From positions 1 to 64,000 of the forward strand of contig NZ_JAODAB010000014.1 of the NCBI RefSeq assembly GCF_025336485.1: a stretch of DNA of 64,000 nt, in the 5' to 3' direction. This document shows, piece by piece, positions 1 through 8,284 of the stretch. The notes below the pieces were generated by a model. It ran no database searches. It was given only the letters and a program-made list of their open reading frames with translations, and had not been told where the DNA came from. Within the stretch, counting starts at the first letter, position 1, and each line of letters starts with the position of its first letter. The stretch comes from Pseudomonas citri. Lineage in GTDB: Bacteria > Pseudomonadota > Gammaproteobacteria > Pseudomonadales > Pseudomonadaceae. Both the position numbers and the translations under genes were made by a program.

Positions 1-130
1 GAAGCGGTTTCTTTTTGGTTGGCATACATGCACCTCTTACTCATGTTATGCCCGAACACAAAATTTCTGACACCCTCGTTACCGCAGCAATGGATATGTA
101 CTCCATCAACAAAACCCAAGCCAATCACAG

Positions 131-161
131 GGCCGCCTTCGCGGGCAAGCCCGCTCCCACA
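131..161. repeat. REP sequence
   Basis: A palindrome GCGGGCAAGCCCGC is followed by TCCCACA, the head-and-tail pattern of Pseudomonas REP sequences. It lies just past the 3' end of cpdA. The rest of 1-167 shows no convincing coding sequence. In P. aeruginosa a yqiA-like esterase gene follows cpdA, and I do not see it here. Confidence 0.7.
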
Positions 162-167
162 GAAAAC

Positions 168-983
168 TCAATACCCATTAGCCCCATAGTCGACCGCAAA
201 CTCAAACCCAACCACCCGCTCAACCCCCGTCTCCAACCGCCCATCCGCCAAAAGCCGCAACCACCGATACCCCGGCACCTGCTCCCCCACCGCAAAATCC
301 ACAGAACCAGGCTCAAACTGAATACAGGTCGAAGGCGAAGCCAACAACCGCACCCCGTTGCGCACCCGATCAACCTCCTGATGCACATGCCCCCACAGCA
401 CCGCCCGTACCTGGGGAAACCGATCCAACACCGCAAACAGCGCCTCAGGATTACGCAACCCGATGGGCTCCATCCACGCACACCCAATCGAAACAGGATG
501 ATGATGCAGGCACACCAGATGATGCCGCTCCGGCGCTTCACTCAGGGCATTGGCCAGCAGAATCAGTTGCTCTTCGGCCAAAAACCCCGGCACCGATCCG
601 GGCACGGCGGAGTCGAGCATCGTCACGCGCCAGTTGCCAATGTCCACCACCGGGTCGAGCAACGCACTCTGGACCGCCGCCCTCAGCATCACCTGCGGCT
701 CGTCATGGTTACCCGGGATCCAGCGCGCCGGCGCCTCGATTTGCGCGGTCAATTGCCGGAACGCCTCGTAGGACTCCAGTGTGCCGTCCTGGGACAGATC
801 GCCAGTGGCGAGCATCAGGTCGATGTCCGGTTGCTGCCTGAGCACCAGGTCAATCACCGCCCGCAGGCTGTCGCGGGTGTTCATGCCCAGCAACGAAGCA
901 TCGGCCTCGGCGTACAGGTGGCTGTCGGACAGTTGGACCAGCAACGCCGTGTCGGCAGTGGTCAGGCTGGATACGCTCGGCAA
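168..983 (-). CDS. cpdA: 3',5'-cyclic-AMP phosphodiesterase CpdA
   Basis: Class III metallophosphoesterase of about 271 residues that hydrolyses cAMP to AMP in the cytoplasm and so lowers Vfr/CRP signalling. The metal-binding motifs appear in family order: D-S-H at residues 20-22, G-D at 61-62, G-N-H-D at 91-94, H-H-H at 160-162 and G-H-V-H at 198-201. I chose a TTG start at 983 because GGGAGAGAG lies just upstream and the resulting MPSVSSL start resembles CpdA of other pseudomonads as I recall it. A TTG at 1004 would add seven residues. It follows nudF and the DUF1249 gene on the same strand, as in P. aeruginosa, with a gap of 114 bases. Confidence 0.93.
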   Translation of the reverse strand: MPSVSSLTTADTALLVQLSDSHLYAEADASLLGMNTRDSLRAVIDLVLRQQPDIDLMLATGDLSQDGTLESYEAFRQLTAQIEAPARWIPGNHDEPQVMLRAAVQSALLDPVVDIGNWRVTMLDSAVPGSVPGFLAEEQLILLANALSEAPERHHLVCLHHHPVSIGCAWMEPIGLRNPEALFAVLDRFPQVRAVLWGHVHQEVDRVRNGVRLLASPSTCIQFEPGSVDFAVGEQVPGYRWLRLLADGRLETGVERVVGFEFAVDYGANGY

Positions 984-1097
984 ATCGCTCTCTCCCTGGC
1001 GCAATCACGCCGTTGCATGAAGCCGCAATTATGCTGGGGATGATCGAAAGGTGAAACCCGCGAACCGGAACCGGTTCACAACCAGCGCTCGGTATCG

Positions 1098-1550
1098 TTA
1101 CCGAACGACTTCGAACTCGTGGCCCAGCGCCAGGCAATGACTCAGCCACTCGCCCAGGAACAGGTTCAACTGGGCCTTTTCGTCCGGCTGGTGCATCGAC
1201 GCATTGGGGTAAGGATAGATGCCGCGAAAGCGCCGCGCATGTTCGGCGCTCACCACTTCGGCCATGCGCGCATCGTGATAGACCTGGACTTCCAGCTGCG
1301 GCACCGGCAGCCACGGCAGGCTGTGTTCCTGGCGCACCTGCAACGTGGTGGTGTAGGGGCAGGCCTGCAGCACTTCCAGGGCCAGCACGCCGAGCATCTG
1401 GTCGCCGTGGGTCACGGCGATGCGGCGCGGCAACGGCTCGTTGCGCATGTCCGGCAACAAGCGCATCAGGCGGGCATAGTTGGCCTCGCAGGCGGCCTGC
1501 AACCCCACCAGATCGACGCGATAGCGATCGCGCAGCTTGTTCAGGACCAT
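1098..1550 (-). CDS. yqiB: DUF1249 family protein (YqiB-like)
   Basis: A 150-residue cytoplasmic protein with no signal peptide or membrane segment. It belongs to the DUF1249 family, which in gammaproteobacteria sits between nudF and cpdA. Its molecular function is not known to me. The middle contains a Y-H-D-A-R-M-A-E-V stretch and a R-F-R-G-I-Y-P-Y-P-N motif that I associate with the family. The ATG start at 1550 is preceded by TGAGGGGG. Its first ten bases overlap the end of nudF, so the two are probably translated in a coupled way. The longer upstream reading in the same frame is only the shadow of nudF. Confidence 0.88.
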   Translation of the reverse strand: MVLNKLRDRYRVDLVGLQAACEANYARLMRLLPDMRNEPLPRRIAVTHGDQMLGVLALEVLQACPYTTTLQVRQEHSLPWLPVPQLEVQVYHDARMAEVVSAEHARRFRGIYPYPNASMHQPDEKAQLNLFLGEWLSHCLALGHEFEVVR

Positions 1551-2158
1551 AACCCCCTCACTTCCTCGCGATTCAAGGCCAGCCACTGCAGGGCGATAAT
1601 GCTCGGTGCGTTGCAGATCATACCGTCGCGTACCGCTTGCAAGGCATCTTCGAAAGCCCACACCTTGACGCGGATGTCCTCGGCCTCTTCCTCCAGGCCA
1701 TGCAGCCCGCCTACCCCCTTGCTGTCGCAACGTCCCAGGTACAGGTGCACGAACTCATCGCTGCCGCCGGGGGATGGAAAATACCGGGTCATCGGCCACA
1801 ACGCCGCGAAGGCCAGCCCGGCTTCCTCCTGCGCTTCGCGATGAGCCACTTCTTCCGGCTGCTCGTCCTTGTCGATCAGGCCGGCCACCAGTTCCACCAG
1901 CCAGGGATTGGCGGTCTTGCCCATGGCGCCGACGCGAAACTGCTCGATGAGCACCACTTCATCGCGTTGCGGGTCATAGGGCAGCACGCACACCGCATCA
2001 TGGCGCACGAACAGTTCACGCTTGATTTCACGGCTCATGCCACCGGCGAACAATTCATGGCGCAGGTGCACACGGTCGAGTTTGTAGAAACCCTTGAAGC
2101 AGCTTTCGCGCTTGATGATGTCCACGGTGCTCGGGGTGGCGTTGGCGAAATTGGTCAT
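1541..2158 (-). CDS. nudF: ADP-ribose pyrophosphatase NudF
   Basis: Nudix hydrolase of 205 residues, close to the 209 of E. coli NudF. It cleaves ADP-ribose and related ADP-sugars to AMP and a sugar phosphate in the cytoplasm. A complete Nudix box runs from G93 to L115 with the expected G-x5-E-x7-R-E-x-x-E-E-x-G spacing. The start at 2158 has GAGGA eight or so bases upstream; an upstream in-frame start at 2197 would add 13 residues without a matching binding site. The gene heads a short minus-strand group with the DUF1249 gene and cpdA. Confidence 0.93.
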   Translation of the reverse strand: MTNFANATPSTVDIIKRESCFKGFYKLDRVHLRHELFAGGMSREIKRELFVRHDAVCVLPYDPQRDEVVLIEQFRVGAMGKTANPWLVELVAGLIDKDEQPEEVAHREAQEEAGLAFAALWPMTRYFPSPGGSDEFVHLYLGRCDSKGVGGLHGLEEEAEDIRVKVWAFEDALQAVRDGMICNAPSIIALQWLALNREEVRGLWS

Positions 2159-2372
2159 GACAATCCTCGTGTGCAGTCGATCAATACGAGGTTCCAACCT
2201 CGGCTTCGCGCCATCCTAACGCGCCCATACCCTTTGATGCAGCCCCTTTCCAGTCATCGGGATGGACGGCTGCGCTTAAAGCCACTCTAATGAGCTTAGT
2301 GGCGAACTGATTGCCTTGCCGACAGTCGAAGCCGGTAACTTTTCGCCTTTCCCTGTTCCATGAAGGACACCC

Positions 2373-3119
2373 ATGTCGCTTTTCAAAACTGCTTGCGTGG
2401 CGGCCATTGCCCTCACTCTCGGGGCTTGCCAAAGCCTGTTCCAGCCCAACTACCGCACTCCCCTGGAAACCACCCGTGATGCCTCGGAGCAACTGCAACC
2501 CGGTTGCGCCAGCGCCGACTGCCCCTTGGTGAACATCGATACACTGCACTTTCCCGCCGAACCGAACCTGGACGGCATCATCGAAAAACGCCTGCTGGAA
2601 TTGACCCGCGCCACCCCGGGCGCGCCGGTGGCGCCGACATTGGCGGCCTATCGGGAGCAGTTCTTGCGCAGCGCCGCGCCGCGCACCAGCAGCTATTTGC
2701 AAGCCAAGGTACGCGAGCAGCATGACGGCCTGGTGATCATCGAACTGTCCAGCTACCTGGACACCGGCGGCGCCCACGGCACGCCGGGGCGTGGTTTCAT
2801 CAACTATTCGCGCCAGCAGCACAAGGTGCTGACGCTGTCGGACATGCTGCTGCCAGGCCAGGAAGAAGACTTCTGGAAAGCCGCCCAGGTGGCCCACAAC
2901 AGTTGGCTGATCAGCACCAAGCTGGATCAGGAACCTGAGTTCCTGAAGCAGTGGTCGTTCCAGAAGACCCCGAACGTGGCGCTGACCTACGGCGGGGTGA
3001 TCCTCAAGTACGAAGTGAGCACCATCGCGCCCTACGCCCTGGGCCACGTTGAATTGAAGATCGCTTATCCGCGCCTCAACGGCATTCTCAAGCCTGAGCT
3101 GTTTCCTGGCCGTAGCTGA
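2373..3119 (+). CDS. RsiV/DUF3298-like lipoprotein
   Basis: A 248-residue predicted lipoprotein. Residues 1-18 form a signal sequence ending in the lipobox L16-G17-A18-C19, so the mature protein should be lipid-anchored at C19 and face the periplasm. The body resembles DUF3298/DUF4163 (RsiV-like) proteins, including the G-G-A-H-G segment and the terminal A-L-G-H-V-E-L region. RsiV of Bacillus is an anti-sigma factor that binds lysozyme, but this protein has no cytoplasmic anti-sigma part and no sigma factor beside it, so that role should not be assumed. AAGGACA precedes the ATG. Its last 32 bases overlap the 3' end of cytX on the other strand. Upstream, 2281-2303 forms a small dyad (GCCACT...AGTGGC). 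Confidence 0.8.
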   Translation: MSLFKTACVAAIALTLGACQSLFQPNYRTPLETTRDASEQLQPGCASADCPLVNIDTLHFPAEPNLDGIIEKRLLELTRATPGAPVAPTLAAYREQFLRSAAPRTSSYLQAKVREQHDGLVIIELSSYLDTGGAHGTPGRGFINYSRQQHKVLTLSDMLLPGQEEDFWKAAQVAHNSWLISTKLDQEPEFLKQWSFQKTPNVALTYGGVILKYEVSTIAPYALGHVELKIAYPRLNGILKPELFPGRS

Positions 3120-4380
3120 AGGCCCGACCCAGTAACAGTTGCAGCAGCCCTGCCAGGATCAGCGACGGCAGGGTTGCGCCGATGTCCGGATAGAAATTGG
3201 CGAGCAGGTGATAGGTGCCGATCCCGCCCAGCCAGGCCAACAGCGCCGGCCAACGCAACGCCGCTGGCGCGACCCGGCTGCCGCGCTGGCGCAGGATGAA
3301 ATGATCCACCAGCACCACGCCGAACAACGGCGCGAACACCGAACCGATCAGCAACAGGAAGTTCTGGTATTGCGCCAACGGCGCAAAGCAGGCGATCAAA
3401 GTGCAGAGCACGCCAATCGCCAACGCCAGGTGCTCGACCTTGAGTCCCGACAACATGCCGCTGGACACCGCCGCCGAATGAATGTCGGCAAAAGCGTTTT
3501 CCGATTCGTCCAACAAAATCAGCAGCAGCGGAATCCCCAACCCAGCGCCAGCCAAGGCCAGTAACAACGCGTTGACCTCACCGCTCGGGGCGAACGCCAG
3601 GGTGTAGGCCACGCCCAGGCTCATCAGCCAGAAATTACCGATGAAGAAGCCCAGGGCAGTGCCGCCGAAGACATTTTTCGCGCGTTTACCGAAACGAGAG
3701 TAATCGGCAATCAATGGCAGCCACGACAGCGGCATGGCAATGGCGATATCGAACCCCACCGCCAGCGGCATCGAGCCATCGCCCGCCTGGGCCCATAGCG
3801 CCGCCAGGTCGGCCTTGGCGAACAGGTTCCAGGTCAGCCAGCTGCACGCCGCCAGCAACAGCCAGATGCCCCACTTGCGCAACACCTTGCGCACGAAAGT
3901 CAGCGGCCCGCTCACCGCGAGCAAGGTTGCCAGGGCGCCGAAGAACAAGGTCCACAGCAACGGATTCGCCCCCAGGCTGCCTTCGCTGAAGGCCCGGGCG
4001 CCCAGCAGGCTGGCGGCGTCACGCATGACGATGATTTCGAACGAGCCCCAGCCGATCAACTGCAACAGGTTCAACACCGCCGGCACGCTCGCACCTTTAC
4101 CGCCGAGGCTGAGCTTGAGCGCGGCCATGGCCGACAGGCCAGTGTCACTGCCGATCACCCCGACGGCCGCCAGCAGCAGGACGCCCACCAGCGTGCCAAG
4201 GAAAATCGCCAGCAACGAACCACTCAGGCCCAGTCCCGGTGCCAGCAAGGCGCCGACCTGCAAGACCATCAGGCCGATACCGAGGGAAAACCACAGGGAG
4301 AAGAGATCGCGGGCGCCGAAGACGCGCTTGTCCAGGGGGACCGCGGTGCCCGGGGAGTAGGTGCTGGGTTGGATGTTCAC
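3088..4380 (-). CDS. cytX: Cytosine/hydroxymethylpyrimidine permease CytX
   Basis: Integral membrane transporter of 430 residues from the NCS1 (cytosine/purine/thiamine permease) family, with about twelve hydrophobic segments. CytX proteins are predicted to import hydroxymethylpyrimidine, the thiamine pyrimidine moiety. Its position directly downstream of thiC, the enzyme that makes HMP-phosphate, supports this role, and both genes could be read from the TPP-riboswitch transcript. The start appears to be GTG at 4380 with only a weak GAG upstream. A perfect REP hairpin lies between the two genes, and the 3' end overlaps the convergent lipoprotein gene by 32 bases. Substrate identity is inferred from family and context. 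Confidence 0.88.
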   Translation of the reverse strand: MNIQPSTYSPGTAVPLDKRVFGARDLFSLWFSLGIGLMVLQVGALLAPGLGLSGSLLAIFLGTLVGVLLLAAVGVIGSDTGLSAMAALKLSLGGKGASVPAVLNLLQLIGWGSFEIIVMRDAASLLGARAFSEGSLGANPLLWTLFFGALATLLAVSGPLTFVRKVLRKWGIWLLLAACSWLTWNLFAKADLAALWAQAGDGSMPLAVGFDIAIAMPLSWLPLIADYSRFGKRAKNVFGGTALGFFIGNFWLMSLGVAYTLAFAPSGEVNALLLALAGAGLGIPLLLILLDESENAFADIHSAAVSSGMLSGLKVEHLALAIGVLCTLIACFAPLAQYQNFLLLIGSVFAPLFGVVLVDHFILRQRGSRVAPAALRWPALLAWLGGIGTYHLLANFYPDIGATLPSLILAGLLQLLLGRAFSYGQETAQA

Positions 4381-4423
4381 AGAAATATCTCAGGGCGGTT
4401 ATTGTTTTGGATCGCTGATCGTC

Positions 4424-4457
4424 CCCGTGGCGAGGGTGCTTGCTCCCTCGCCACGGG
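4424..4457. repeat. REP hairpin between thiC and cytX
   Basis: Perfect 13-bp inverted repeat, CCCGTGGCGAGGG and CCCTCGCCACGGG, around an 8-base loop. It is a typical P. fluorescens-group REP. In the thiC-cytX transcript it would fold into a strong hairpin that could protect the upstream thiC message or reduce read-through into cytX. Confidence 0.85.
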
Positions 4458-4472
4458 TGAACACCGCTCAGG

Positions 4473-6362
4473 TCACACTTTCTTGTACAGCTGACTGCCT
4501 TCCTGCTTGAACCGCTCCGCCTGCTCCGCCATCCCCTGGGCGACGTCCACATCCACCGCTTCGATGCGCTGGTTGGCCGCGTACTCACGCACTTCCTGGG
4601 TAATTTTCATCGAACAGAATTTCGGCCCGCACATCGAGCAGAAATGCGCGACCTTGGCCGAGTCCTTCGGCAGGGTTTCGTCGTGGTACGAACGGGCGGT
4701 GTCCGGGTCCAGGCCGAGGTTGAACTGGTCTTCCCAGCGGAACTCGAAACGCGCCTTGCTCAAGGCGTTGTCGCGGATCTGCGCGCCCGGGTGACCCTTG
4801 GCAAGGTCGGCCGCGTGGGCGGCGATCTTGTAGGTGATGATCCCCGTCTTGACGTCATCCTTGTTCGGCAAGCCGAGGTGTTCCTTCGGCGTCACGTAGC
4901 AGAGCATGGCGCAGCCGAACCAGCCGATCATCGCCGCACCAATGCCGGAGGTGATGTGGTCGTAGCCCGGCGCGATGTCGGTGGTCAGCGGGCCGAGGGT
5001 GTAGAACGGCGCCTCGTCGCAGCACTCCAGCTGCTTGTCCATGTTTTCCTTGATCAACTGCATCGGCACGTGGCCGGGGCCTTCGATCATGCATTGCACG
5101 TCGTGTTTCCAGGCGATCTTGGTCAGTTCGCCGAGGGTCTCCAGCTCGCCGAACTGCGCTTCGTCGTTGGCGTCGGCAATCGAGCCCGGACGCAGGCCAT
5201 CGCCCAGCGAGAAGCTGACGTCGTAGGCCTTCATGATTTCGCAGATGTCTTCGAAGTGGGTGTAGAGGAAGTTCTCTTTGTGGTGCGCCAGGCACCACTT
5301 GGCCATGATCGAACCGCCACGGCTGACGATGCCGGTGACGCGCTTGGCGGTCATCGGCACGTAGCGCAACAGTACGCCGGCGTGGATGGTGAAGTAGTCG
5401 ACACCTTGCTCGGCCTGCTCGATCAGCGTGTCGCGGAACAGCTCCCAGGTCAGGTCTTCGGCCACGCCGCCGACTTTTTCCAGGGCCTGGTAGATCGGCA
5501 CGGTACCGATCGGCACCGGCGAGTTGCGGATGATCCACTCGCGGGTTTCGTGGATGTGCTTGCCAGTAGACAGGTCCATGACCGTGTCCGAACCCCAGCG
5601 GATACCCCAGGTCAGCTTCGCCACCTCTTCTTCGATGGACGAACCCAGGGCGCTGTTGCCGATGTTGCCGTTGATCTTCACCAGGAAGTTACGGCCGATG
5701 ATCATCGGTTCCAGTTCGGTGTGGTTGATGTTGGCCGGGATGATCGCGCGACCGCGGGCGATCTCGTCACGCACGAATTCGGGGGTGATGACCTTCGGCA
5801 CGCTGGCGCCGAAGCTGTGGCCGGCGTGTTGCTGGTCCAGCAGGCCGGCGGCCCGAGCCACTTCCAGCTTCATGTTTTCGCGGATGGCGACGTATTCCAT
5901 CTCGGCGGTGATGATGCCTTTGCGCGCGTAGTGCATCTGGCTGACGTTGGCACCCGGCTTGGCCCGACGCGGGTTGTTTACGTGGGCAAAACGCAGCTTG
6001 GTCAGCTCGGGGTCGGCGAGGCGCTCCTGGCCGAAGTTGGAACTCAGGCCCGCCAGGCGTTCGGTATCGCCACGGGCTTCGATCCACGGCGAGCGCACGT
6101 TGGCCAGGCCTTTGCGCACGTCGATGATCACGTTCGGGTCGGTGTAGGGGCCCGAGGTGTCGTACACCGTCACCGGTGCGTTGATTTCACCGCCGAAATC
6201 GGTCGGTGTCACGTCGAGGCTGATTTCACGCATGGGCACGCGAATGTCCGGGCGGCTGCCCTGGACGTAGATTTTTTGCGAGCGGGCAAAAGGCTGGACC
6301 GATTGCTCGTCGACTTGGGCCGATTCACTGAGGTTGGTCGCGTTTTTTGATTTTGTCGTCAT
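4473..6362 (-). CDS. thiC: Phosphomethylpyrimidine synthase ThiC
   Basis: Radical-SAM enzyme of 629 residues that converts aminoimidazole ribotide to 4-amino-5-hydroxymethyl-2-methylpyrimidine phosphate, the pyrimidine branch of thiamine synthesis. The C-terminal iron-sulfur cluster motif C-S-M-C-G-P-K-F-C is intact, and the long barrel domain carries family signatures such as E-G-P-G-H-V-P. Length matches other ThiC proteins. I chose the ATG at 6362, which has GGAG upstream; an ATG at 6509 would add 49 residues lying in the leader and is unlikely. A TPP riboswitch lies 172 bases upstream, so expression should fall when thiamine pyrophosphate is plentiful. Confidence 0.97.
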   Translation of the reverse strand: MTTKSKNATNLSESAQVDEQSVQPFARSQKIYVQGSRPDIRVPMREISLDVTPTDFGGEINAPVTVYDTSGPYTDPNVIIDVRKGLANVRSPWIEARGDTERLAGLSSNFGQERLADPELTKLRFAHVNNPRRAKPGANVSQMHYARKGIITAEMEYVAIRENMKLEVARAAGLLDQQHAGHSFGASVPKVITPEFVRDEIARGRAIIPANINHTELEPMIIGRNFLVKINGNIGNSALGSSIEEEVAKLTWGIRWGSDTVMDLSTGKHIHETREWIIRNSPVPIGTVPIYQALEKVGGVAEDLTWELFRDTLIEQAEQGVDYFTIHAGVLLRYVPMTAKRVTGIVSRGGSIMAKWCLAHHKENFLYTHFEDICEIMKAYDVSFSLGDGLRPGSIADANDEAQFGELETLGELTKIAWKHDVQCMIEGPGHVPMQLIKENMDKQLECCDEAPFYTLGPLTTDIAPGYDHITSGIGAAMIGWFGCAMLCYVTPKEHLGLPNKDDVKTGIITYKIAAHAADLAKGHPGAQIRDNALSKARFEFRWEDQFNLGLDPDTARSYHDETLPKDSAKVAHFCSMCGPKFCSMKITQEVREYAANQRIEAVDVDVAQGMAEQAERFKQEGSQLYKKV

Positions 6363-6534
6363 CACGGGCTCTCCAGACACACATCCAGGCAGTGGATTTT
6401 TTGTCGGAGCGAACCTGTCACGAATGGACGCACCCCTGCACGATTGTGCGGATGCTGTGCTTGATACACGAGGGTATTCGAAGTCGAACACATCCCGGAC
6501 GAAGCACAAGAGGACTCGCCGGGAAGACGAGAAA

Positions 6535-6626
6535 TCTTGTTCCCTACGCAGGCGCTAACCTGATCAGGTTCAACGGGATCCGAATTTATTCGATCTCAGC
6601 CTCATAGCAAGGCACCCCGACAAGAA
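6535..6626 (-). promoter_or_regulatory. TPP riboswitch (THI box)
   Basis: Read on the minus strand, the sequence holds the canonical THI-box elements in order: GGGGTGCC, GGCTGAGA, then GAACCTGATCAGGTTA and CCTGCGTAGGGAACAAG. The outer stem is closed by CTTGT at the 5' side and ACAAG at the 3' side. It sits in the thiC leader and should bind thiamine pyrophosphate to repress thiC and possibly cytX. The spacing to the thiC start leaves room for either a terminator or a ribosome-site sequestering switch; I could not decide between them. Confidence 0.95.
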
Positions 6627-6783
6627 CCCGGCCAGTCTAGACACAACCGACACAGAACGCCATCACTGGGGCAAAAGGCATGATGAATGGCGCATCTGCA
6701 GGATTGTTGCCGTGCGTCCGCGCAACTACACTCGCTACGCCGCGCCTCTTGCGCACTCTCACTTGTGAACTAGGGATAGCCTC

Positions 6784-8223
6784 ATGCTGCGCAAACTGTC
6801 ATTGGCCGTTGCCGTGTCCTGTACATCCACCGCGATGGCTTGGGCTGCCGAAGCGCCCTTGTCCACCAAAACCGACCTGGTGAGCGTCTACCAGGAAGCC
6901 GTGGACAATAACGCCGACCTGGCCGCCGCCCGCGCCCAGTATGGTGCCCGGAAGGAAGTGGTGCCCCAGGCCCGCGCCGGGCTGTTGCCCAATCTTTCGG
7001 CGGGCGCCGACCTGAACAATACCCGCACCTCGCTTGACGAGCCGGCGATGACTGCCACCCGCAGCGCCACCGTTTACCAGGCGACACTGTCCCAGCCGAT
7101 TTTCCGCGCCGACCGCTGGTTTCAACTGCAGGCGGCGAAATCCGTCAACGAACAAGCCTCGCTGCAACTGTCGGCCACGGAACAGGACATGATCCTGCAA
7201 AGCGCCGAGCGCTATTTCAATGTGCTGCGCAGCCAGGACAACCTGGCCTCGACCAAGGCCGAGGAAGCCGCGTTAAAGCGCCAGCTCGATCAGTCCAATG
7301 AACGCTATGACGTAGGCCTGTCGGACAAGACCGACGTGCTGCAATCCCAGGCCAGCTATGACACGGCGAGGGCCAACCGGATCGTCGCCCAGCGCCAGGT
7401 CGAGGATGCGTTCGAAGCGTTGATCACCCTGACCAACCGCCAGTACAACTCGCTCCAGGGCGTCGTCCACACGCTGCCGATCCTGCCGCCGGCACCGAAC
7501 GATGCCAAGGCGTGGGTGGACACCGCAGCCAAGCAGAACCTCAACCTGCTGGCCAGCAACTACGCCGTGGAAGCCGCCGAGGACACCCTGCGCCAGCGCA
7601 AGGCCGGCCATGCACCGACCCTCGATGCGGTTGCCCAGTACAGAAAAGGCGACAACGACGGCCTCGGCTTCAGCAACCCAAGCGTCACCGGCGAGCGTTA
7701 TGGCGGCGATGCCGACCAACGCACCATCGGCCTGCAACTGCGTATCCCGATCTACAGCGGCGGGTTGACCAGTTCCCAGGTGCGCGAGTCCTACTCGCAG
7801 CTCAGCCAGACCGAACAGCAACGCGAAGGCCTGCGTCGGCAGGTGGTGGAAAACACCCGCAACCTGCACCGGGCGGTGAACACCGACGTCGAACAGGTCC
7901 AGGCCCGGCGCCAGTCGATCATTTCCAACCAGAGCGCGGTGGAGGCCACGGAGATCGGCTATCAGGTGGGTACCCGCAACATCGTCGACGTCCTCGATGC
8001 CCAGCGCCAGCTGTACACCTCGGTGCGCAACTACAACAACGCCCGCTACGACTACATCCTCGACAACCTGCGCCTCAAGCAGGCGGCCGGCACCTTGAGC
8101 CCGGCGGATCTGCAGGACCTGTCACGCTACCTCAAGCCCGACTACAACCCGGACAAGGACTTCCTGCCGCCGGACCTGGCGCAGGCGGCAGCGGAGCAGT
8201 TGCGTTCGCGGCCGGGGCAGTAA
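6784..8223 (+). CDS. tolC: TolC family outer membrane channel
   Basis: Outer membrane efflux protein of 479 residues, in the position of P. aeruginosa OpmH (PA4974), which I recall as the true TolC orthologue. A signal peptide covers residues 1 to about 21 (A-W-A cleavage). Two repeated outer-membrane-factor halves follow, each with long alpha-helical stretches rich in Gln, Ala and Arg. TolC trimers form the exit duct for type I secretion and RND or MFS pumps. No partner transporter is adjacent, which fits a shared channel. GGGATAG precedes the ATG. The gene is divergent from thiC, and a REP hairpin separates its end from convergent waaA. Confidence 0.92.
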   Translation: MLRKLSLAVAVSCTSTAMAWAAEAPLSTKTDLVSVYQEAVDNNADLAAARAQYGARKEVVPQARAGLLPNLSAGADLNNTRTSLDEPAMTATRSATVYQATLSQPIFRADRWFQLQAAKSVNEQASLQLSATEQDMILQSAERYFNVLRSQDNLASTKAEEAALKRQLDQSNERYDVGLSDKTDVLQSQASYDTARANRIVAQRQVEDAFEALITLTNRQYNSLQGVVHTLPILPPAPNDAKAWVDTAAKQNLNLLASNYAVEAAEDTLRQRKAGHAPTLDAVAQYRKGDNDGLGFSNPSVTGERYGGDADQRTIGLQLRIPIYSGGLTSSQVRESYSQLSQTEQQREGLRRQVVENTRNLHRAVNTDVEQVQARRQSIISNQSAVEATEIGYQVGTRNIVDVLDAQRQLYTSVRNYNNARYDYILDNLRLKQAAGTLSPADLQDLSRYLKPDYNPDKDFLPPDLAQAAAEQLRSRPGQ

Positions 8224-8245
8224 CCCCACCGGTCTACCCAGTGCC

Positions 8246-8274
8246 CCTGTGGGAGCAAGCTTTGCTCCCACAGG
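8246..8274. repeat. REP hairpin between tolC and waaA
   Basis: A near-perfect palindrome, CCTGTGGGAGCAAGC then TTTGCTCCCACAGG, lies between the convergent ends of tolC and waaA. It is a typical REP and may stabilise both 3' ends. There is no clear T-tract. Confidence 0.85.
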
Positions 8275-8284
8275 TATGAGCCCC

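Noticed and set aside
15..1043. A 342-codon plus-strand frame over cpdA
   Set aside because: Antisense to cpdA, which has all metallophosphoesterase motifs. The product is a Pro/Gln/Arg/His-rich shadow.
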